Positions 8,368-18,176 of a DNA stretch of 64,000 bases are shown here, piece after piece (the stretch's first letter is position 1; each line of letters opens with the position of its first letter). A program made the position numbers and the translations under genes. Location: positions 1,922,001 through 1,986,000 of the forward strand of contig NZ_JRKM01000001.1 in NCBI RefSeq assembly GCF_000768065.1, given 5' to 3'. The notes below the pieces were generated by a model, which was not told the DNA's origin, searched no databases, and saw only the letters and a program-made list of their open reading frames with translations. The DNA comes from Aquabacterium sp. NJ1 (lineage in GTDB: Bacteria > Pseudomonadota > Gammaproteobacteria > Burkholderiales > Burkholderiaceae_C).

Positions 8368-10488
8368 ATGAACACCGCGCACCACCCCGTTCAGCTGACG
8401 GTTCAAAACCACATCGCCGTGGTCACCATCGACAACCCGCCCGTCAATGCCCTGGGCGTGGCGGTGCGGCGCGGCCTGCAGCAGGCCATCACCCAGGCCC
8501 AGGCCGATGCCGAGGTGCACGCCGTGCTGATCGTGGGTCAGGGCAAGGCCTTCATCGCGGGCGCCGACATCCGCGAGTTCGGCCTGCCGCCGCAAGCGCC
8601 CGCCCTGCCCGATGTGTGCAACGCCATCGAGGCCTGCACCAAGCCCGTGGTGGCGGCCATCCACGGCCCTGCGCTGGGCGGTGGGCTGGAGGTGGCCATG
8701 TCCGCACATTACCGCGTGGCCACGGCCAGTGCCAAGCTGGGCCTGCCCGAAGTGCAACTGGGCCTGCTGCCCGGTGCCGGCGGCACACAACGCGCCCCGC
8801 GCCTGGTGGGCGCCCAGGCTGCGCTGGACATGATGCTCAGCGGCCGCCATGTGGGCGCGCAGGAGGCGCTGCGCATGGGCCTGATCGACCTCGTCGCCAC
8901 CAGCGACGATGTGCAAGCCGAAGGCCTGGCCTATGTGCGCCACGTGCTCAGCGAAGGCGGGGCCGTGCGCCGCACACGCGACCAGACCGAAGCCCTGGCC
9001 GACCGCGTCAAGCACCAAGTCGCCATTGACGCAGCGCGCGCCGACGTGGCCAAGAAGCGCGGCCTGTTCTCGCCCGCCAGGATCGTGGACTGCGTGCAGG
9101 CCGCACTGGACCAGCCTTTCGACGAAGGCCAACGCACCGAGCGCACCTTGTTCGAGCAGTGCCTGGCCAGCCCCCAGCGCGCCGGCCTGATCCACAGCTT
9201 CTTCGCCGAGCGCGAAGTGCTCAAGGCCCCCGAGACCAAGGCCGCCAAGCCCCGCCCGATCAAGGAAGTGGGCGTGATCGGCGGCGGCACCATGGGCGCC
9301 GGCATCACCGTGGCCATGCTGGATGCAGGCCTGCACGTGACCATGCTGGAGCGCGATGCCGCCGCCCTGGCGCAAGGCATCGCCCGCGTCGAGAAGGTGT
9401 ACGACGGCCTGATTGCCAAGCAGCGGCTCACCACCGAGGGCAAAACCGCCATCCTGGAGCGGCTCACCGGCGCCACCGATTACAGCGCGCTGGCCCAGGC
9501 TGATCTGGTGGTCGAAGCGGTGTTCGAAGACATGGCCGTCAAGCACGCCGTGTTCAAGCAGCTGGATGCCGTCTGCAAACCCGGCGCCGTGCTGGCCACC
9601 AACACCTCCTACCTGGACATCAACGAGATCGCCAACGCCATCTTCCGTCCGCAGGATGTGATCGGCCTGCACTTCTTTTCGCCCGCCAACATCATGAAGC
9701 TGCTGGAGATCGTGGTGCCAGCCAGGGTCAGCGCCGACGTCGTGGCCACCGGCTTCGAGCTGGCGCGCCTGCTCAAGAAGGTGCCCGTGCGCGCGGGGGT
9801 GTGCGACGGCTTCATCGGCAACCGCATCCTGGCCACCTACCGCACCGCCGCCGACTACATGATGGAAGACGGCGCCTCGCCTTATGACATCGACCAGATG
9901 GCCCGGGCGTTTGGCTACCCCATGGGCCCGTATGAAGTGAGTGATCTGGCCGGTGGTGACATCGGCTGGGCCACGCGCAAGCGCCGCGCCGCCACGCGTG
10001 ACCCCAACGCCAAGCCCTCACGCTACGTGCACATCGCCGACAAGCTGTGCGAGCGCGGCTGGTTCGGCCAGAAGACCGGCCGCGGCTACTACCTCTACCC
10101 CAATGGCGCGCGCAACGGCACACCGGACCCCGAGGTGCTGGCCATCGTGACCGAAGAACGCGCCAAGGCCGGGATCACGCCAAGGTCATTCACCGCGGAC
10201 GAGTTGCAGCGCCGCTACCTCGCGGCCATGATCAATGAAGGCGCCAAGGTGGTGGAAGAAGGCATCGCCCTGCGCCCGCTGGATGTGGACGTGACCCTGG
10301 TGCACGGCTATGGCTTTCCGCGCTGGCGCGGCGGCCCCATGAAGTACGCCGACATGGTCGGCCTGCCCCAGATCCTGGCCGACATCCGCGCCTTTGCGAA
10401 AGAAGATCCGCTGTTCTGGCAACCCGCCGCGCTGCTGGTCAAGCTGGTGGAAGAAGGCCGTGATTTCGAGAGCCTGAACAAGGCCTGA
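8368..10488 (+). CDS. pimF: Bifunctional enoyl-CoA hydratase / 3-hydroxyacyl-CoA dehydrogenase
   Basis: 706 aa from ATG 8368, preceded by AGGAGG. The N-terminal crotonase domain (about 10-190) has IAGADIREF and GALGGGLE-like oxyanion motifs. A linker follows, then an NAD-binding domain with GVIGGGTMGAGI near 305-320, then the C-terminal 3-hydroxyacyl-CoA dehydrogenase domains with GLHFFSPA and a second copy in the tail. It catalyses two successive beta-oxidation steps. The order hydratase/dehydrogenase, thiolase, two acyl-CoA dehydrogenases and ligase is that of the Rhodopseudomonas pim operon, so PimF is the best name. Activity on ordinary fatty acids is equally possible biochemically. Confidence 0.9.
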   Translation: MNTAHHPVQLTVQNHIAVVTIDNPPVNALGVAVRRGLQQAITQAQADAEVHAVLIVGQGKAFIAGADIREFGLPPQAPALPDVCNAIEACTKPVVAAIHGPALGGGLEVAMSAHYRVATASAKLGLPEVQLGLLPGAGGTQRAPRLVGAQAALDMMLSGRHVGAQEALRMGLIDLVATSDDVQAEGLAYVRHVLSEGGAVRRTRDQTEALADRVKHQVAIDAARADVAKKRGLFSPARIVDCVQAALDQPFDEGQRTERTLFEQCLASPQRAGLIHSFFAEREVLKAPETKAAKPRPIKEVGVIGGGTMGAGITVAMLDAGLHVTMLERDAAALAQGIARVEKVYDGLIAKQRLTTEGKTAILERLTGATDYSALAQADLVVEAVFEDMAVKHAVFKQLDAVCKPGAVLATNTSYLDINEIANAIFRPQDVIGLHFFSPANIMKLLEIVVPARVSADVVATGFELARLLKKVPVRAGVCDGFIGNRILATYRTAADYMMEDGASPYDIDQMARAFGYPMGPYEVSDLAGGDIGWATRKRRAATRDPNAKPSRYVHIADKLCERGWFGQKTGRGYYLYPNGARNGTPDPEVLAIVTEERAKAGITPRSFTADELQRRYLAAMINEGAKVVEEGIALRPLDVDVTLVHGYGFPRWRGGPMKYADMVGLPQILADIRAFAKEDPLFWQPAALLVKLVEEGRDFESLNKA

Positions 10489-10515
10489 TCCCCCATACCC
10501 AAGGAGACCAAAACC

Positions 10516-11712
10516 ATGCGTGAAGCCGTCATCGTGTCCACCGCCCGCACCCCGCTGACCAAGTCGCACCGGGGCGAGCTCAACATCACCCCGGGCCCCA
10601 CGCTGGCCTCGTTCGCCGTGAAGGCTGCCGTGCAGCGCGCGGGCATCGACCCCGGGCTGATCGAAGACGCCATCCTGGGCTGCGGCTACCCCGAAGGCAC
10701 CACGGGCCGCAACATCGCGCGCCAGGCCATCATCCGCAGCGAACTGCCCATCAGCATTGCCGGCACCACGGTCAACCGCTTCTGCGCATCGGGCCTGCAG
10801 GCCATCGCCATGGCCGCCAGCCGCATCATCGTGGACGGCGCCCCGGCCATGATCGCCGGCGGGGTGGAAAGCATCTCTGGCATCAGGACACGTGAAGACG
10901 GCGATTCGGGCATGGACCCGTGGATCGTCGAGCGCAAGCCCGCGCTGTACATGGCCATGATCGAGACGGCCGACATCGTGGCCAAACGTTATGGCATCAG
11001 CCGCGAAGCGCAGGATCGCTTCTCAGTCGAGAGCCAGCGCAAGACTGCCGAGGCGCAGGCCGCAGGGCGCTACAAGGACGAGATCGTGCCCGTCACCACG
11101 ACCATGGCCGTGGTCAACAAGGACACCAAGGAAGTCACGCAGCAGCAAGCCACGGCGGACCATGACACCTGCAACCGCCCCGGCACGAGCTATGAATCAC
11201 TGGCCAAGCTGCCGCCCGTGCGTGGCGCCGACCAGTTCATCACCGCGGGCAACGCCTCCCAGTTGTCAGACGGCGCCTCGGCCTGCGTGCTGATGGAGCG
11301 CAAGGAGGCCGAGCGCCTGGGCCTGCAAGCGCTGGGCGCCTTCCGTGGCATGGCCGTGCACGGCTGCGAGCCCGATGAAATGGGCATCGGCCCGGTGTTC
11401 GCCGTGCCCAAGCTGCTGGCACGCCACGGCCTGAAGGTCGAGGACATCGACCTGTGGGAACTCAATGAAGCCTTCGCCTCGCAAAGCATCTACTGCCAGC
11501 AACAGCTGGGCATCCCCGATGAACGCTTGAACGTGAACGGCGGCGCCATCTCGATCGGCCACCCCTTCGGCATGACGGGCGCGCGCCTGGTGGGCCACGT
11601 GCTGCTGGAAGGCCGCCGCCGCAAGGCGCAGAACCCCGGCGTGAAATGGGCCGTGGTGACCATGTGCATCGCAGGCGGCATGGGCGCGGCCGGCCTGTTT
11701 GAAATCTACTGA
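10516..11712 (+). CDS. pimB: Acetyl-CoA acyltransferase (thiolase)
   Basis: 398 aa, AAGGAG before ATG 10516. All thiolase landmarks are present: nucleophile Cys90 in NRFCASG, His349 in SIGHPFG, and Cys384 in MCIAGG. It cleaves 3-ketoacyl-CoA to acetyl-CoA and a shortened acyl-CoA. It is the second gene of the pim-like operon, 27 bases after pimF and 16 bases before the first acyl-CoA dehydrogenase. The dicarboxylate role is inferred from the neighbours. Confidence 0.92.
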   Translation: MREAVIVSTARTPLTKSHRGELNITPGPTLASFAVKAAVQRAGIDPGLIEDAILGCGYPEGTTGRNIARQAIIRSELPISIAGTTVNRFCASGLQAIAMAASRIIVDGAPAMIAGGVESISGIRTREDGDSGMDPWIVERKPALYMAMIETADIVAKRYGISREAQDRFSVESQRKTAEAQAAGRYKDEIVPVTTTMAVVNKDTKEVTQQQATADHDTCNRPGTSYESLAKLPPVRGADQFITAGNASQLSDGASACVLMERKEAERLGLQALGAFRGMAVHGCEPDEMGIGPVFAVPKLLARHGLKVEDIDLWELNEAFASQSIYCQQQLGIPDERLNVNGGAISIGHPFGMTGARLVGHVLLEGRRRKAQNPGVKWAVVTMCIAGGMGAAGLFEIY

Positions 11713-11728
11713 CCCAAGGACCCCGATC

Positions 11729-12925
11729 ATGGACTTGAGTTTCACCCCTGAAGAACAAGCCTTTCGCGACGAGGTGCGCGCCTTCTTGCGCGACAAGGTG
11801 CCCCAGCGCTTGACCGACAAGGTGCGCCACGGCGTCCACCTGAGCAAGGCGGACCACGAGGAGTGGCACGCCATCCTCAACGCGCAAGGCTGGCTGGCCA
11901 ACCACTGGCCCCAGGCTTACGGCGGCACCGGCTGGAACGCCATCCAGAAGTTCATCTTCGAAAACGAGTGCGCCCTGGCCTATTGCCCGCGCACCGTGCC
12001 CTTCGGCCTCAACATGCTGGGGCCCGTGCTCATCAAGTACGGCAACGAGGCGCAAAAGCGCCACTGGCTACCCCGCATCCTCAACGGCCAGGACTGGTGG
12101 TGCCAGGGCTACTCGGAGCCTGGTGCCGGCTCGGACCTTGCCTCGGTGAAGACCAGTGCAGAGCGCCGGGGTGACCACTACATCGTCAACGGCCAGAAGA
12201 CCTGGACCACGCTGGGCCACCACGCCAACATGATCTTCTGCCTGGTGCGCACCAACCGCGAAGCCAAGAAGCAGGAAGGCATCAGCTTCCTGTTGATCGA
12301 CATGGCCACACCCGGCGTGGAAGTGCGGCCCATCATCACGCTGGACGGCGAGCACGAGGTCAACGAAGTCTTTTTCACCGACGTGAAGGTGCCCGTCGAG
12401 AACCTGGTGGGCGAAGAGAACAAGGGCTGGACCTGCGCCAAGTACCTGCTGACCTACGAGCGCACCAACATCGCGGGCGTGGGCTTCTCGGTGGCGGCCA
12501 TGGAACGCCTCAAGCTGGTGGCCAGCCGCGTGATGAAACACGGCAAGCCCCTGGCGCAAGACCCGCTGTTTGCCGCGCGCATGGCCAAGGTCGAGATCGA
12601 CCTGGAGAACATGAAGACCACCAACCTGCGCGTGATCGCCGCCGTGGCCGGTGGCGGTGCGCCGGGCGCGGAGAGCTCCATGCTCAAGATCAAGGGCACC
12701 GAGATCCGCCAGGAACTCAACGCGCTGATGCGCCGCGCCATGGGGCCGTATGCCCTGCCCTTTGTGCACGAAGCCATGGAAGACGGCTACACGGGTGAAC
12801 CGCTGGGCCAGCCGGAAGCGGCCAGTGCAGCGGCCCAGTACTTCAACAACCGCAAGCTGTCGATCTTCGGTGGGTCCAACGAGATCCAGAAGAACATCAT
12901 CTCCAAAATGATCCTGGGGCTCTGA
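11729..12925 (+). CDS. pimC: Acyl-CoA dehydrogenase, pimeloyl-CoA dehydrogenase large-subunit type
   Basis: 398 aa from ATG 11729. It is a full-length FAD-dependent acyl-CoA dehydrogenase with an N-terminal helical domain, the flavin-binding signature YSEPGAGSDLASVKTSA, a beta domain, and the C-terminal helical domain ending FGGSNEIQKNII. It sits one base from a second, more divergent acyl-CoA dehydrogenase. This arrangement is typical of heteromeric pimeloyl-CoA dehydrogenases (PimC with PimD) and of steroid-type FadE pairs. It introduces the first double bond in the acyl-CoA. Confidence 0.88.
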   Translation: MDLSFTPEEQAFRDEVRAFLRDKVPQRLTDKVRHGVHLSKADHEEWHAILNAQGWLANHWPQAYGGTGWNAIQKFIFENECALAYCPRTVPFGLNMLGPVLIKYGNEAQKRHWLPRILNGQDWWCQGYSEPGAGSDLASVKTSAERRGDHYIVNGQKTWTTLGHHANMIFCLVRTNREAKKQEGISFLLIDMATPGVEVRPIITLDGEHEVNEVFFTDVKVPVENLVGEENKGWTCAKYLLTYERTNIAGVGFSVAAMERLKLVASRVMKHGKPLAQDPLFAARMAKVEIDLENMKTTNLRVIAAVAGGGAPGAESSMLKIKGTEIRQELNALMRRAMGPYALPFVHEAMEDGYTGEPLGQPEAASAAAQYFNNRKLSIFGGSNEIQKNIISKMILGL

Positions 12926-12926
12926 C

Positions 12927-14063
12927 ATGAACTTCACACACACAGAAGACCGCCGCATGCTGGCGGACACGCTCAACCGCTATGTGGCCGAGCAGTACAC
13001 GTTTGACGCCCACCTGGCCAATGTCGCGTCCCCCACGGGCTTCAGCCCGCAGCACTGGGCCCAGTTTGCCGAGATGGGCGTGATCGGTGCCTTGTTCGAT
13101 GAGGCCCATGGCGGCTACGGCGGCGCCGGTTTTGACATCGCCGTGGTGTTCGAGGCGCTGGGGCGCGGGCTGGTCGTCGAGCCCTTCCTGGCCTCGGCGG
13201 TGCTGGCGGGCAGCGCGCTGGCGCATGCCGGCGACGAGGCCCAACGCGCCCTGCTGGAAGACCTGATCGACGGCAGCACCGTGGGCACCCTGGCGCACGG
13301 CGAACCGGCATCGCACTACGAACTCGCCCATGTACAGACCACCGCCGCGCGCACCGGCGAGGGCTGGGTGCTCAATGGCCACAAGGCCGTTGTGCCCGCG
13401 GGCGACCATGCGCAGCTGCTGATCGTCTCGGCGCGCACGGCGGGTCAGGTGAACGATGAACAGGGCATCTCGCTGTTCATCGTGCCCGCCGACGTGCCGG
13501 GCCTGAGCGTGCGCGGCTACCCGACCATCGATGGCGGCCGCGCAGCCGAAGTGCAACTCCATCAAGTCAGGCTGCCCGCCAGCGCGCTGCTGGGCGCCGA
13601 AGGGCAAGGCCTGGCCACGCTGGAACACGCCATCGGGCGCGGCGTGCTGGCCTTGTGCGCCGAATCACTGGGCGCCATGGAAGTGGCCAAGCAAGCCACC
13701 ATCGACTACCTGCAGACACGCAAGCAGTTTGGCGTGCCCATCGGCAGCTTCCAGGCCCTGCAGCACCGCATGGCCACCCTGCTGCTGGAGATCGAGCAGG
13801 CCCGCTCGGCCGTGATCAACGCGGCGGCCGCGCTGGAGAACCCAGACCGCATCACGCGTGAACGTGCGCTGTCTGCCGCCAAGTACAGCATCGGGCGCAT
13901 CGGCACGCTCGTGGCTGAAGAATGCATCCAGCTGCATGGTGGCATCGGCATGACCTGGGAGCTGCCCTTGTCGCACTACGCCAAGCGCCTGGTGATGATC
14001 GACCACCAGCTGGGTGACGAAGACCACCACCTGGCGCGCTACATCGCGCTGGGCCAGGCCTGA
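12927..14063 (+). CDS. pimD: Acyl-CoA dehydrogenase, pimeloyl-CoA dehydrogenase small-subunit type
   Basis: 378 aa from ATG 12927, starting one base after the pimC stop. It keeps the acyl-CoA dehydrogenase fold (GGYGGAGFDIAVVFEALGRG; C-terminal QLHGGIGMTWELPLSHYAKR) but lacks a good copy of the flavin signature seen in PimC. This fits the partner subunit of an alpha2-beta2 enzyme with incomplete active sites. Tight coupling to pimC supports a heteromeric complex. The substrate call is inferred from synteny. Confidence 0.87.
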   Translation: MNFTHTEDRRMLADTLNRYVAEQYTFDAHLANVASPTGFSPQHWAQFAEMGVIGALFDEAHGGYGGAGFDIAVVFEALGRGLVVEPFLASAVLAGSALAHAGDEAQRALLEDLIDGSTVGTLAHGEPASHYELAHVQTTAARTGEGWVLNGHKAVVPAGDHAQLLIVSARTAGQVNDEQGISLFIVPADVPGLSVRGYPTIDGGRAAEVQLHQVRLPASALLGAEGQGLATLEHAIGRGVLALCAESLGAMEVAKQATIDYLQTRKQFGVPIGSFQALQHRMATLLLEIEQARSAVINAAAALENPDRITRERALSAAKYSIGRIGTLVAEECIQLHGGIGMTWELPLSHYAKRLVMIDHQLGDEDHHLARYIALGQA

Positions 14064-14093
14064 CGCACCCAGGCAACAGGCACACTACAGGCC

Positions 14094-15773
14094 ATGTCAG
14101 ACCGCCACCTCGCCAACTGGCCACCCGGCATCCCCCGGCACCTGGACTTGCCGGCCACGCACCTCTTCCACAACGTGGAGGTGGCAGCGCAGCGTGCGCC
14201 CGACAAGCCCTACCTGGTCTTCTATGACACCTTGATCAGCTTCGCGCGCTTCAAGGACGAGAGCGAGCGCCTGGCGGGCTACCTGCAGCAAGCCTGTGGC
14301 GTGAAGAAGGGCGACCGCGTGCTGCTCTACATGCAGAACAGCCCGCAGTTCGTGCTCGCCTACTACGCCATCCTGCGGGCTGACGCCGTGGTGGTGCCGG
14401 TCAACCCCATGAACCTGAGCGAGGAGCTGCGCCACTATGTGAGCGACGCGCAAGCCCAGGTCGCCTTCGTATCGCAAGAGCTGTATGCCCAGCTCCAGCC
14501 CTTGCTGCAAGAAGACCGCCAAACAGGGCAAGGCCTGCAACACGCCATCGTCGCCACCTACAGCGATTACCTCGAAGCGCCCACCGACCTGCGCGTGCCC
14601 GACTTCGTGGCCGCACCACGCCAGGCCGTGCATGACGCTGGCGCCGTGGCCTGGGCCGAGGCGCTGAACAGCGGCCACCAGCCTGGCCCCATGCAAGCCG
14701 GGCCGGACGACCTGGCCGTGCTGCCCTACACCTCGGGCACCACCAGCCACCCCAAAGGCTGCATGCACACGCACCGCAGCGTCATGTACAACGTGGTGGC
14801 ACGCGGCGTGTGGCTCAAGAGCTCGCCTGATGGCGTGCAACTGGCCGTGCTGCCTTTCTTCCACGTGACGGGCATGCAGAACGCCATGAACGGCACGCTC
14901 TACCTGGGCGCCACCGCCGTGCTGCTGCCCCGCTGGGACCGCGAAGTGGCCCTGCAGTGCATCGCCCGCTACAAGATCACGGGTGCACAGGTGATTTCCA
15001 CCATGGTGGTGGACATGCTCAGCCACCCACGCATCAACGAATTCGACCTGAGCAGCCTGGTCAGCATCGGGGGCGGTGGCGCGGCCATGCCCGAGGCGAT
15101 CGCCGCCAAGCTGAAAGCGCTCACGGGCCTCGATTACATCGAGGGCTATGGCATGTCCGAGACCATGGCCGCCACGCATGTGAACCCCACGCAGCGCCCC
15201 ATGAAGCAATGCCTGGGCATCCCCATCTTCGATGTGGACGCGCGCGTGGTGGACCCGCTCACCTTTGAAGAGCTGCCGCCCAACGAAGTGGGCGAGATCA
15301 TCGTCAACGGCCCGCAGGTGATGAAGGGCTACTGGCGCAACCCGCAGGCGGATGCCGACACCTTCATCGAACGCGATGGCAAGCGCTTTCTGCGCACCGG
15401 CGACCTGGCGCGCGTGGACGAGCACGGTTACTTCTTCATGGTCGACCGCCTCAAGCGCATGATCAATGCCTCGGGCTTCAAGGTCTGGCCAGCGGAGGTC
15501 GAAGCCTTGATGTACCACCACCCCGCCATCCAGGAGGTCTGCGTGATCGCCTCGCCAGATGCCAAGCGCGGTGAAACCGTCAAGGCCGTGGTCGTGCTCA
15601 AGCCCGAGCAACGCGGCCAGGTCAGCGAACAAACCATCATCGACTGGGCCCACGGCCATATGGCTGCCTACAAGGCCCCACGCATCGTTCAATTCACCGA
15701 CGCCCTGCCCCGCTCCGGCACTGGCAAGATCCAGTGGCGAGAGCTGCAACAACAAGAACGCGCCCCACATTGA
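14094..15773 (+). CDS. pimA: Acyl-CoA synthetase (AMP-forming ligase)
   Basis: 559 aa. The adenylate-forming enzyme signatures are in order: [11 protein letters not shown] (P-loop-like), [14 protein letters not shown] in the hinge, and the catalytic Lys in GTGKIQW near the C-terminus. It activates a carboxylic acid to its CoA thioester with ATP. As the last of the five pim-like genes it would activate the dicarboxylate that the others degrade. The length fits PimA and medium/long-chain ligases. Substrate chain length cannot be read here. Confidence 0.9.
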   Translation: MSDRHLANWPPGIPRHLDLPATHLFHNVEVAAQRAPDKPYLVFYDTLISFARFKDESERLAGYLQQACGVKKGDRVLLYMQNSPQFVLAYYAILRADAVVVPVNPMNLSEELRHYVSDAQAQVAFVSQELYAQLQPLLQEDRQTGQGLQHAIVATYSDYLEAPTDLRVPDFVAAPRQAVHDAGAVAWAEALNSGHQPGPMQAGPDDLAVLPYTSGTTSHPKGCMHTHRSVMYNVVARGVWLKSSPDGVQLAVLPFFHVTGMQNAMNGTLYLGATAVLLPRWDREVALQCIARYKITGAQVISTMVVDMLSHPRINEFDLSSLVSIGGGGAAMPEAIAAKLKALTGLDYIEGYGMSETMAATHVNPTQRPMKQCLGIPIFDVDARVVDPLTFEELPPNEVGEIIVNGPQVMKGYWRNPQADADTFIERDGKRFLRTGDLARVDEHGYFFMVDRLKRMINASGFKVWPAEVEALMYHHPAIQEVCVIASPDAKRGETVKAVVVLKPEQRGQVSEQTIIDWAHGHMAAYKAPRIVQFTDALPRSGTGKIQWRELQQQERAPH

Positions 15774-15790
15774 CAGACAGGACACACACC

Positions 15791-16984
15791 ATGAGCACCA
15801 CCAACGCATCGTTCAACTGGGCCGACCCCTTGCTGCTGGACGACCAGCTCACGCAGGAAGAACGCATGATCAAGGACGCGGCCCGCAACTATGCGCAAGA
15901 CAAGCTGCTGCCGCGCGTGACCGAGGCCTTCCGCAAGGAGCAGACGGACCCGGCCATCTTCCGCGAGATGGGTGAGCTGGGCCTGCTGGGCGCCACCATC
16001 CCTGCCGAATACGGCGGTGCGGGCCTGAACTACGTGAGCTACGGCCTGATCGCCCGCGAGGTGGAACGCGTGGACTCGGGTTACCGCTCGATGATGAGCG
16101 TGCAGTCCTCGCTGGTCATGGTGCCCATCAACGAGTTCGGCAACGAGGCCACCAAACGCAAGTACCTGCCCAAGCTGGCCAGCGGCGAGTACATCGGCTG
16201 CTTCGGCCTGACCGAACCCAACCACGGCTCGGACCCGGCCGGCATGCTCACGCGCGCCACCAAGGTGGACGGTGGCTACACCCTGCGCGGCAACAAGATG
16301 TGGATCAGCAACTCGCCGATTGCCGATGTGTTCGTGGTGTGGGCCAAGCTCAATGAAGACGGCAAGGACCACATCCGCGGCTTCGTGCTGGAAAAGGGCT
16401 TCAAGGGCCTGAGCGCACCGGCCATCCACGGCAAGGTGGGCCTGCGTGCTTCCATCACCGGCGAGATCGTGATGGACGATGTGTTCGTGCCCGAAGAAAA
16501 CGCCTTCCCCGAGGTGCGTGGCTTGAAGGGCCCCTTCACCTGCCTGAACTCGGCGCGCTACGGCATCTCGTGGGGCGCGATGGGCGCCGCCGAAGACTGC
16601 TGGTTCCGCGCCCGCCAGTACACGCTGGACCGCATCCAGTTCGGCCGCCCACTGGCCGCCAACCAGCTCATCCAGAAGAAGCTGGCCGACATGCAGACCG
16701 AGATCGCCCTGGGCCTGCAAGGCAGCCTCCGACTGGGCCGCCTGAAGGACGAAGGCAAGGCCGCCGTCGAGATCACCTCGATCATGAAGCGCAACAACTG
16801 CGGCAAGGCCCTGGACATCGCCCGCCTGGCGCGCGACATGATGGGCGGCAACGGCATCAGCGACGAGTTCGGCGTGGCGCGCCACCTGGTCAACCTCGAA
16901 GTGGTCAACACGTATGAAGGCACGCACGATGTGCATGCGCTGATCCTGGGGCGGGCGCAGACGGGCATCCAGGCATTCTTCTGA
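15791..16984 (+). CDS. gcdH: Glutaryl-CoA dehydrogenase
   Basis: 397 aa from ATG 15791. The family hallmarks are [32 protein letters not shown], and the catalytic Glu376 in NTYEGTHD. The enzyme oxidises and decarboxylates glutaryl-CoA to crotonyl-CoA. It lies 17 bases after the ligase gene. Odd-chain dicarboxylates such as pimelate give glutaryl-CoA after one round of beta-oxidation, so the gene completes the pathway coded upstream. This is one of the more secure enzyme calls in the window. Confidence 0.93.
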   Translation: MSTTNASFNWADPLLLDDQLTQEERMIKDAARNYAQDKLLPRVTEAFRKEQTDPAIFREMGELGLLGATIPAEYGGAGLNYVSYGLIAREVERVDSGYRSMMSVQSSLVMVPINEFGNEATKRKYLPKLASGEYIGCFGLTEPNHGSDPAGMLTRATKVDGGYTLRGNKMWISNSPIADVFVVWAKLNEDGKDHIRGFVLEKGFKGLSAPAIHGKVGLRASITGEIVMDDVFVPEENAFPEVRGLKGPFTCLNSARYGISWGAMGAAEDCWFRARQYTLDRIQFGRPLAANQLIQKKLADMQTEIALGLQGSLRLGRLKDEGKAAVEITSIMKRNNCGKALDIARLARDMMGGNGISDEFGVARHLVNLEVVNTYEGTHDVHALILGRAQTGIQAFF

Positions 16985-16993
16985 TCGCTGGGC

Positions 16994-17446
16994 GTGGTTG
17001 AAGAACAAGCTGCGAACTGGATCGTGCACTGCGATGGCAGCGCCCTGCCCAACCCGGGCCGCATGGGCCTGGGCGCGACCCTCATCGCGCCAGATGGCAG
17101 CCGGCACACGCTGTCAATGGCGACGCACACCACCGGCTGCAACAATGAGGCCGAGGTACGTGCGCTGATCGCGGCGCTGCAGGCCTTGCAACAACACGGC
17201 GCCCGCTCGCTGCAGGTGCACAGCGACAGCAGCATCCTGATTGAGCAACTGGGTGGCGTGAAGCCGGCCAAGCCCATTGCGCGCCTGAGCACCTTGTTCA
17301 ACGAGGCCCGAGCGCTGCTGCAAGCGTTCGATCACACCCGCCTGCAATGGATACCGCAACACCGCAATGGGGAGGCCGATGCGCTGGCGCGGGCGGCGCT
17401 GGGCTTGCCACCACGCCCACCGGCCAAAACATCGAAACGCCGCTAA
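16994..17446 (+). CDS. RNase H family protein
   Basis: 150 aa from GTG 16994, nine bases after gcdH. The four acidic catalytic residues of RNase HI are present: Asp13 in CDGSALPNPG, Glu51 in NNEAEV, Asp77 in HSDS, and Asp128 in GEADALAR. The basic handle of Escherichia coli RNase HI seems to be absent, so it resembles the short RnhA-like proteins found in addition to the main enzyme. It would cleave RNA in RNA-DNA hybrids. The tail is Pro/Lys/Arg rich. Confidence 0.85.
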   Translation: MVEEQAANWIVHCDGSALPNPGRMGLGATLIAPDGSRHTLSMATHTTGCNNEAEVRALIAALQALQQHGARSLQVHSDSSILIEQLGGVKPAKPIARLSTLFNEARALLQAFDHTRLQWIPQHRNGEADALARAALGLPPRPPAKTSKRR

Positions 17447-17467
17447 GGGCCCTTGAGCAAAGGGCCC
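17447..17467. terminator. Hairpin between convergent genes
   Basis: GGGCCC at 17447-17452 repeats at 17462-17467. The arms extend to nine pairs with one bulge (GGGCCCTTG / CAAAGGGCCC). It starts directly after the RNase H stop and ends before the lipocalin stop, so it may terminate both transcripts. There is no U-tract, which lowers confidence in intrinsic termination. Confidence 0.45.
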
Positions 17468-17478
17468 CACGCCATCGG

Positions 17479-18087
17479 TCAATCCTGTTTGGTGGCCTCA
17501 AGCTTGCTCAGGTCGAACCCCATCTTCGACAGGCGGGCCAGCAAGGCCTGGTAGTCCTTGGGCGCCACATGCGGAGTGCGGGACAGAATCCAGAGGTATT
17601 CCCGTTTGGGCTCGCTCACCGCCACCAGCTGGTACTGCGCATCCAGGTCGATGACCCAGTAGTCGCCCCAGACAAAGGGCAGGAAGGACAACCATGCTGG
17701 TGCAAAACGAACCTCCAGTTTGGGTGACGTGGCTGGCCCCAACTGCCGCCCGGCGCCGATGACTTCGATCGTTTCACCGCTGTCCACCCGGCAACGGTTG
17801 ATGACCTGCACCCCGCCATCCGCTTGCAGGCTGTAGTCCGCACGGGTCGCGCCGGTGCATTTGCGCTGAAACCGGTTGGGGAACTTGGCGATCTCGAACC
17901 AGGAGCCCATGTACCGAGGCAGGTCCAGCGAGGGAATCGCCTGCAAGGTGCCCTCACCGGGCTGGCCATCGCTGCCGGGCACCGGCTCGTGACCGACGGA
18001 CTGGGCCTGGGCGCTCATGCAGCACAGGCCACACAGACAGAAAAAGGCCACGAGCCCATTGGCTCGCCATGAGTGGTTTGACGACAT
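17479..18087 (-). CDS. Lipocalin family protein (Blc-like)
   Basis: 202 aa from ATG 18087, preceded by AGGAG; an upstream ATG at 18105 is less likely. A hydrophobic signal (LVAFFCLCGLCCMSAQAQ) is followed by the lipocalin start motif YMGSWFEIAKFPNRFQ and the conserved WVIDLDAQYQL and LWILSRTP blocks. Bacterial lipocalins of this group are outer-membrane or periplasmic carriers of lipids, often induced by envelope stress. Several Cys residues in the signal could form a lipobox, but signal peptidase I cleavage after AQA is equally plausible. Substrate unknown. Confidence 0.9.
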   Translation of the reverse strand: MSSNHSWRANGLVAFFCLCGLCCMSAQAQSVGHEPVPGSDGQPGEGTLQAIPSLDLPRYMGSWFEIAKFPNRFQRKCTGATRADYSLQADGGVQVINRCRVDSGETIEVIGAGRQLGPATSPKLEVRFAPAWLSFLPFVWGDYWVIDLDAQYQLVAVSEPKREYLWILSRTPHVAPKDYQALLARLSKMGFDLSKLEATKQD

Positions 18088-18176
18088 AGACTGCTCCTGT
18101 GTCATTCAGTATGCATTGAACACACAACGCCGATCACGCGCGCTGCCAGCATCTTGAGCCGGGCGGCCCAAGCGGC

